This document shows positions 6,455 to 10,000 of a DNA stretch of 10,000 nt, one piece after another (position 1 is the stretch's first letter; every line of letters begins with the position of its first letter). The position numbers were made by a program, and so were the translations under genes. The notes under the pieces were generated by a model. That model did not search any database. It saw only the letters and a program-made list of their open reading frames with translations, and was not told the DNA's origin. Source of the stretch: Trachelipus rathkii (lineage: Eukaryota; Arthropoda; Malacostraca; Isopoda; Trachelipodidae); assembly GCA_015478945.1 (NCBI GenBank), contig JABUQX010022990.1, forward strand, positions 15,001 to 25,000. The letters are read 5' to 3'.

Positions 6455-6920
6455 GCTGGTGATGCTCTATCCTTCCGTGCGCCTTTATTATATCACTAAG
6501 CGTATTTACACTCGGATTTGAAGCAGCGACAACTTCGCGTTCCTTATTCGAATCGATATTGCTCTTCTTCTTCTTCTTCAAGCCTTGATTCGATTCAATG
6601 GCATCGGGTTTTTCCACACCCGGACCAACTTCTCTAACAAGAGTATCTTCTTCTTCTTCTTCTTTTTCTTTTTCTTCTTCTCCTTCTTCAATTTCGAAAT
6701 CCTCTCTTTCGAGGAATGAAACTTCGCCGCTTTGGATGCCGCTGCCGCTGCCACTGCCACTGCGGTCTTTTTTATTCGCGCGTTTCTTTTCCATTTTCGG
6801 CTTTTTGGCGATTTTACGATTTTTATTCTTATCGGGCTCGAGCTCTAAGTAAATCCGTTTACTCTCTTTCCTAATTTCCGCGAACCTGGACGGTATTTGA
6901 TAGTACGGCGTCTCGATCAT
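5874..6920 (-). CDS. Highly charged, polyQ, probably nuclear protein (348 aa or longer)
   Basis: The longest frame in the window. From ATG 6920 it runs: a conserved-looking head (MIETPYYQIPSRFAEIRKES, YLELEPD), lysine-rich residues 31-53, a Ser-Gly repeat (54-61), an acidic block (71-92), KKKKK (115-119), a polyGln run (157-167), and several basic clusters that could be nuclear localisation signals (SRKRHR, KKKKRE, LKRKHP, LKKKRRDR). Nearly all of it is predicted to be disordered. GTTAAG sits directly before the ATG. The frame remains open another 45 codons upstream to 7055, with protein-like sequence (HGDDFDLGCGSWSDLEFINI, HDIWSKRIIYVK) but no ATG, so the real protein probably begins earlier and its 5' end is broken or spliced. 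The TAA stop overlaps AATAAA. It could be a host nuclear protein or an element-encoded one; no family is recognised. Confidence 0.6.
6422..6454. repeat. CAG/CTG trinucleotide repeat coding for polyGln
   Basis: About eleven CTG units on the plus strand, near perfect, read as Gln on the minus strand at residues 157-167 of the 348-residue protein. Interruption at the end (TGCCGCTGG) gives the neighbouring Arg. Such repeats are typical of insect nuclear genes. Confidence 0.9.
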
Positions 6921-7055
6921 CTTAACGTATATAATACGTTTACTCCAAATATCATGAATGTTTATAAATTCGAGGTCGCTCCAGGAACCGCACCCGAGAT
7001 CGAAATCATCGCCGTGGGCGGCGGCGCGCGAAAGCTTCAGAGGATTTGAACGTTC
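6921..7055 (-). other. In-frame upstream extension of the charged protein
   Basis: 45 sense codons without a stop directly upstream of ATG 6920, bounded by TGA at 7056-7058. The composition is unlike the disordered body: GCGSWSDLEFINIHDIWSKR contains Trp, Cys and Ile and looks like the edge of a folded domain. With no ATG present, it is either an exon end, part of a frameshifted gene, or chance. Confidence 0.4.
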
Positions 7056-7177
7056 TCAACTCTCGCTTCGTAAATTCTCTATTTTTAGTTAAATGCGTTT
7101 TAACACCTCTTTCTTTTATTATTATTTACTATTCTTCTGCTCTTAGAGCTTATGTATCTTTCTTCTATTCTTCGATA

Positions 7178-7301
7178 TTACTCTTCTTCGTCGTCGTTCG
7201 TTTCGTCATCGTCGTCGTCTGTCTACGATATCTATATTTCGTTTTAGGCCTTTTGAACGGTTGTCGAAGTACGTATCGTCACGCTTTTTCTTCACTCTCA
7301 A
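7178..7301 (-). pseudogene. Broken acidic fragment
   Basis: A frame open from 7301 to TGA 7206-7208 reads VKKKRDDTYFDNRSKGLKRN then IDIVD, after which a neighbouring frame gives an acidic run (DDDDETNDDEEE) and a TAA at 7178-7180. A small insertion near 7218-7222 would explain the switch. It lies 123 bases upstream of the open limit of the 348-residue gene and could be an earlier piece of it. There is no ATG, only GTG or TTG. Product unknown. Confidence 0.3.
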
Positions 7302-7403
7302 TTAGTTATCTCTAGCGTAGTAAAGCGCGAAACCAGACGTATAGAAAATCGATCGGACGAGACTCTCGTGAATATCTGTTCAAGATATCGGTTATAAAAG
7401 AGT

Positions 7404-7409
7404 TTTATT
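7404..7409 (-). terminator. AATAAA poly(A) signal after the 7459 gene
   Basis: On the minus strand AATAAA lies about 50 bases past the TAA of the 88-residue gene, a normal place for a eukaryotic polyadenylation signal. Short motif in AT-rich DNA, so moderate support only. Confidence 0.4.
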
Positions 7410-7458
7410 CCTTATAATACCAATCACCGTCTTTTCTGAAGTTCTATTTAACAAGAAA

Positions 7459-7725
7459 TTAAGAGTCTCGCTCTCGTATTTCCTTCACCATTCGGCGATA
7501 AATTAACAGCAATTGATTTATATCTCGAGCTATTGCAAAATATCTCTCAGCGCTTACCTCGTCTCGGGTTTTATTTATATAATATATGTATGAGGTGGCC
7601 GGATATTTCGCTTCCGTTAAGGAAGTCGATTTAAGATGACTTCTCCCGTAATTTCCGGATTTTTTAAGAGCGCTCGATAAATCGGACAAGTACGACTTAA
7701 GATATTCGATCGGTCCCGACGCCAT
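7459..7725 (-). CDS. Unrecognised helical protein, 88 aa
   Basis: An intact frame with ATG at 7725-7723 and TAA at 7459-7461. The sequence is well mixed and probably helical: MASGPIEYLKSYLSDLSSAL, a Ser/Tyr/Lys middle (KKSGNYGRSHLKSTS), then YYINKTRDEVSAERYFAIAR and DINQLLLIYRRMVKEIRERD. There is no signal peptide, membrane segment or cysteine. A perfect 14-bp palindrome (7733-7746) lies 7 bases before the ATG, and an AATAAA follows the stop. These signals and the undamaged frame make it one of the best genes in the block. I do not recognise a family; a small structural or regulatory protein is possible. Confidence 0.55.
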   Translation of the reverse strand: MASGPIEYLKSYLSDLSSALKKSGNYGRSHLKSTSLTEAKYPATSYIYYINKTRDEVSAERYFAIARDINQLLLIYRRMVKEIRERDS

Positions 7726-7732
7726 GTTGAGA

Positions 7733-7746
7733 GCGAATTAATTCGC
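7733..7746. promoter_or_regulatory. 14-bp palindrome before the 7725 ATG
   Basis: GCGAATTAATTCGC, identical to the copy at 4950-4963, ends 7 bases before the start codon of the 88-residue protein. The flank on the minus strand reads ATAAAT before it, against GTAATT at the other copy. Possibly a binding site for a dimeric regulator or part of a transcription start. Confidence 0.45.
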
Positions 7747-7905
7747 ATTTATGCTAATCTTTCGTAAAGAGGAGGAGGTAGAGTGGTTAGTAAATTGTAG
7801 AAGATGCATTATACTATTTATTGTATCTTAAACAGAATTTTCATTTTATCTCCAAAAAAATTTAATATTCTTAAACGGAATCAGAGAGCCATAAGAAAGA
7901 TATTT

Positions 7906-8148
7906 TCAGCTTATTAGCTCTTGGTATTTTTTGTTATTGAAATAATATAAATATTGAAGAAAATATATGAGAATAGTGTGGTGGCTCGCTCTGGCGACGA
8001 CCGCGATTGTTGTTTTTTCCACTGCAATTGTTATGAATTCTCTGCGAATGAGTTCTGGACTATACAGAGAGAGGTTCGGGATTTTGTGACGCGGGGGGGT
8101 CAGCATGTGTTGTGCGTTGCTGGTTGAGAGTGTGTTGTTGATTTGCAT
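7906..8148 (-). CDS. Doubtful small protein, 80 aa
   Basis: ATG at 8148-8146 to TGA at 7906-7908. It begins polar (MQINNTLSTSNAQHMLTPPR), has a mixed middle (SLYSPELIRREFITIAVEK) and an aromatic, hydrophobic C-terminal part (LIYFLQYLYYFNNKKYQELI). It is in the same direction as the 7459 gene, with no upstream signal that I can identify. Other frames overlap it on both strands (minus 8060-8380, Gln/Thr/Pro-rich). Low confidence. Confidence 0.22.
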   Translation of the reverse strand: MQINNTLSTSNAQHMLTPPRHKIPNLSLYSPELIRREFITIAVEKTTIAVVARASHHTILIYFLQYLYYFNNKKYQELIS

Positions 8149-8163
8149 TTAACGAAAAAATAG

Positions 8164-8508
8164 GATTCGCGGGGACTGTTCGTCGCTGTCTTAAGTCGTT
8201 TTGTTGGGACGTGTGTTGTTGTTGGGGGAGGGCGATCCGGGGATGTGGCTGCGCGTGGGTCCATAATCCCGGTAATATTGAAAGATTCTTTACTGGAAAC
8301 ATCGAATCGACGCGCCCATAGCTCAAAAACGATGATAAAACGAAATTGTGAAGAAGTCGAGAAATCACATATATCATCACACGTGATCCGTGGTGCTGAG
8401 GAGGAGTACGTCAGACGAGTCTTATATCGCCTTATTTTAGAGCGTGTTCGTATGTCGACGGACTTTACGTTCTCTTTTTCTCTGAGAATTAACAGCAATT
8501 CCAATTGA
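8164..8508 (+). other. Open plus frame of 114 codons, start unclear
   Basis: Open from TAG 8161-8163 to TGA 8506-8508. The first half is Gly/Val-rich and read from G/T-rich low-complexity DNA. The second half is protein-like (VILKDSLLETSNRRAHSSKT, then EEVEKSHISSHVIRGAEEEY and VRRVLYRLILERVRM). The first ATG is only at 8330. The minus strand is also open here for about 134 codons without an ATG start (8100-8504). One of the two may be a real fragment; I cannot decide. Confidence 0.25.
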
Positions 8509-9203
8509 TCTATACACTCTGTCAGAGGACCTCTAGCACTCGTACTATCATGTCGTGAGTTGGGTCGATTTGGAAATAAATATAGTAAAATTTTTTCCAG
8601 TGATTACGTACGAGATTAGGTCTCCACAACTTAGCTAAGCTTACGAGAGGGTAGTGTTCGCTAAAGTTGTTGGTGGTTTCAGCGACTGCTGTTTGCTTGT
8701 CGTTTGTTCAGACAATAGAGATGTGTACATTGGCGCCTTTCGGTTGAGTCCGTTTAAAAATCTTTAGTTTATCTCTCTCGGCTCTCCTGATAACAACCAA
8801 AATGCCATTCGGAGACGGGATCTTCAGTTCCCGAGTTCGAATCTGGCTCGAGTATCTTAGTCCTCGGAATTCTTTAGAAGTAAACATATATTCTACAATC
8901 GGACATAAACGCTAGCGACCTATCTGATACGAAAGCGAGCGCCTCACTAAATGAGCTAGAAATCACGAACAATATTTTCCAAAAAGGCACAGGTATGTGG
9001 TAAACTACTACAAGTAGCCTACATGAAGGACATAAAGACGAAAAAACATAGAATTGATTTCCTATCTAGAGAGAGTGCCGAACACTTTTGTATCGACGGA
9101 GTGCATGCCCCTATTATATCCTTGACTAAACTATCTGTATCATAGTCGAGTCTGATACTAGAGGAAATTATTAAATAGCCGTTGTCCCAGGTTACCACCG
9201 TAC
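8509..9203. other. Noncoding stretch, possible LTR end
   Basis: I see no frame worth calling. 8520-8729 begins TGT and ends ACA, holds AATAAA at 8575-8580 and is followed one base later by TGGCGCC (8731-8737), the beginning of a Lys-tRNA primer site in many retroelements. A GTTCGAATC at 8835-8843 resembles the internal B box of tRNA-type promoters, but no cloverleaf folds around it. Confidence 0.4.
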
Positions 9204-9334
9204 GCCGAAATTTAAATAATAATAATAATAATTATATAATTTTAATAATTAATAGGATAAGAAGATAATAATAATAATAGAAGAATTAAGAATATAACTT
9301 ATCCCAATTATATAATAATTAATTGCCCCGACCG
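9204..9334. repeat. AAT-rich simple repeat tract
   Basis: Clusters of AAT/TAA units (AATAATAATAATAATAATTA, later GATAATAATAATAATAG) within about 130 bases of AT-rich sequence. It could be a free microsatellite or the 3' tail of a non-LTR retrotransposon, since such elements often end in short A/T repeats. No open reverse transcriptase frame lies upstream. Confidence 0.75.
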
Positions 9335-9665
9335 TCAACGAAGAAGAATTTGGTGAGTCGAAAATAAACCGGAAAAGAAGCCGAGACGGGCGAAGCGTCC
9401 GCATGCTTCAGAGCACGTGGTAAGAAAGATTGAGCGCCTTCGCGAGCGGATACACCTGACCGGTTTGTGGAACGGACGCGGAAGCGTTGTAATCTCAAGC
9501 TAAAATAGATCCGTAACCTTCAGCAATTGATATGAAATTAAATTACAAAATGTTTATTCAGACGCGTATGGCGCAATCTGGATCTTACTCTTTCGAAAGA
9601 GTAAGAAGAACCCGATATATGAGATATAAGAACGTCATTTAATATCAGAGGGGTTGGTAGTAACT
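9335..9665. other. Noncoding stretch with a strong palindrome
   Basis: More GC-rich again, with short stem-loops (GACGGGCGAAGCGTC near 9384) and one 24-bp perfect palindrome at 9583-9606. No gene seen. Confidence 0.4.
9583..9606. repeat. 24-bp perfect palindrome
   Basis: The half-site TCTTACTCTTTC is followed without spacer by its exact reverse complement GAAAGAGTAAGA. Perfect match stops at the next pair. It lies about 60 bases before the ATG at 9666. It could be a binding site for a dimer, or the tip of a short inverted-repeat element. Confidence 0.85.
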
Positions 9666-9875
9666 ATGTTGAGGAAGGAACAACTTCCGATGCCGACCGA
9701 GCGTAGCGCTTTACGCGGAATGGAACAGTCTCCTCATGTTCCCGAATACGCTTTCGTGAGCAGAGCATTCTTGATTTTGATGTATCATCACGAAAATCCT
9801 GAAAAGTTGAACTGGCCAAGACTATCGCGAAACAGTGTGTTCGCGTGTTCACTCTCTTCTAGCGATAAAAGCTAG
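9666..9875 (+). CDS. Doubtful small protein, 69 aa
   Basis: ATG 9666 to TAG 9873-9875. The translation starts MLRKEQLPMPTERSALRGME and has a mixed middle (FVSRAFLILMYHHENPEKLN) and a Ser-rich end (LSRNSVFACSLSSSDKS). No motif or family is recognised. The opposite strand also has a 62-codon frame over the same bases. Length and composition are compatible with chance. Confidence 0.22.
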   Translation: MLRKEQLPMPTERSALRGMEQSPHVPEYAFVSRAFLILMYHHENPEKLNWPRLSRNSVFACSLSSSDKS

Positions 9876-10000
9876 GTACAGCAAGATCTGACATCGCCGA
9901 AGCAACGTCTCTTATTTCGATAGAGTGCGACGAATCAAGTTGAAGTAGAGTATAGCGTGGAATGAATTGTGCTGTAAGTGTGTGTCGTCGAATATAGATA

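Noticed and set aside
6598..6852. Plus frame of 84 codons with Ser and Phe runs
   Set aside because: Antisense of the Lys/Glu-rich 348-residue gene; Ser/Phe runs are what GAA/AAG codons give on the other strand.
7046..7315. Plus frame of 89 codons, hydrophobic, membrane-like
   Set aside because: Antisense to acidic and lysine-rich DNA; the Val and Phe runs come from GTC and TTC triplets. A real membrane protein cannot be excluded but is unlikely.
8800..8860. tRNA gene suggested by GTTCGAATC
   Set aside because: The T-stem does not pair beyond two bases, and no acceptor or anticodon arm can be placed around it.
9204..9334. CRISPR-like repetition
   Set aside because: The repeats are AAT triplets without unique spacers of constant length; this is a microsatellite.

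Overview
The window looks like arthropod nuclear DNA, most likely insect. It holds a broken Tc1-like transposon, long (TA)n and AAT-type simple repeats, a CAG repeat coding for glutamine, and many CpG-containing codons (TCG, CGA, GCG). A hymenopteran would fit, but composition alone does not prove this. There is no bacterial operon structure, rRNA or convincing tRNA.

Layout. (1) 1-1503: a dead Tc1/mariner-superfamily element; its transposase is readable from about 210 to 1255 across at least four frame changes. (2) 1504-1758: an imperfect (TA)n array touching the element. (3) About 1765-8150: a dense series of short open frames, mostly on the minus strand, with no obvious introns. The better ones are minus 1717-2217, 2282-2470, 2627-2779, 3499-3618, 3752-3850, 4072-4257, 4320-4928, 5341-5694, 5874-6920 (open to 7055), 7178-7301 and 7459-7725, with plus-strand pieces at 2451-2636, 2788-3400 and 5105-5354. 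I recognise none of them by family. Several lack an ATG or change frame. The most intact are the 348-residue charged, polyQ protein (5874-6920), the 117-residue acidic protein (5341-5694), the 88-residue protein (7459-7725) and the 202-codon frame (4320-4928). (4) About 8150-10000: mostly noncoding, with a possible LTR end, an AAT-rich tract, a 24-bp perfect palindrome and one weak 69-residue frame.

How the parts may fit together. The middle block has features of a compact genome: intronless frames, convergent genes overlapping at their stops, stop codons overlapping AATAAA, recurrent Asp-rich tracts, and an identical 14-bp palindrome just upstream of two start codons. The frame damage looks like decay. 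The best overall inference, unproven, is an old integrated copy of a large DNA virus or virus-like element in an insect chromosome. The alternative is host low-complexity DNA that happens to stay open. Protein homology searches of the individual frames would decide.
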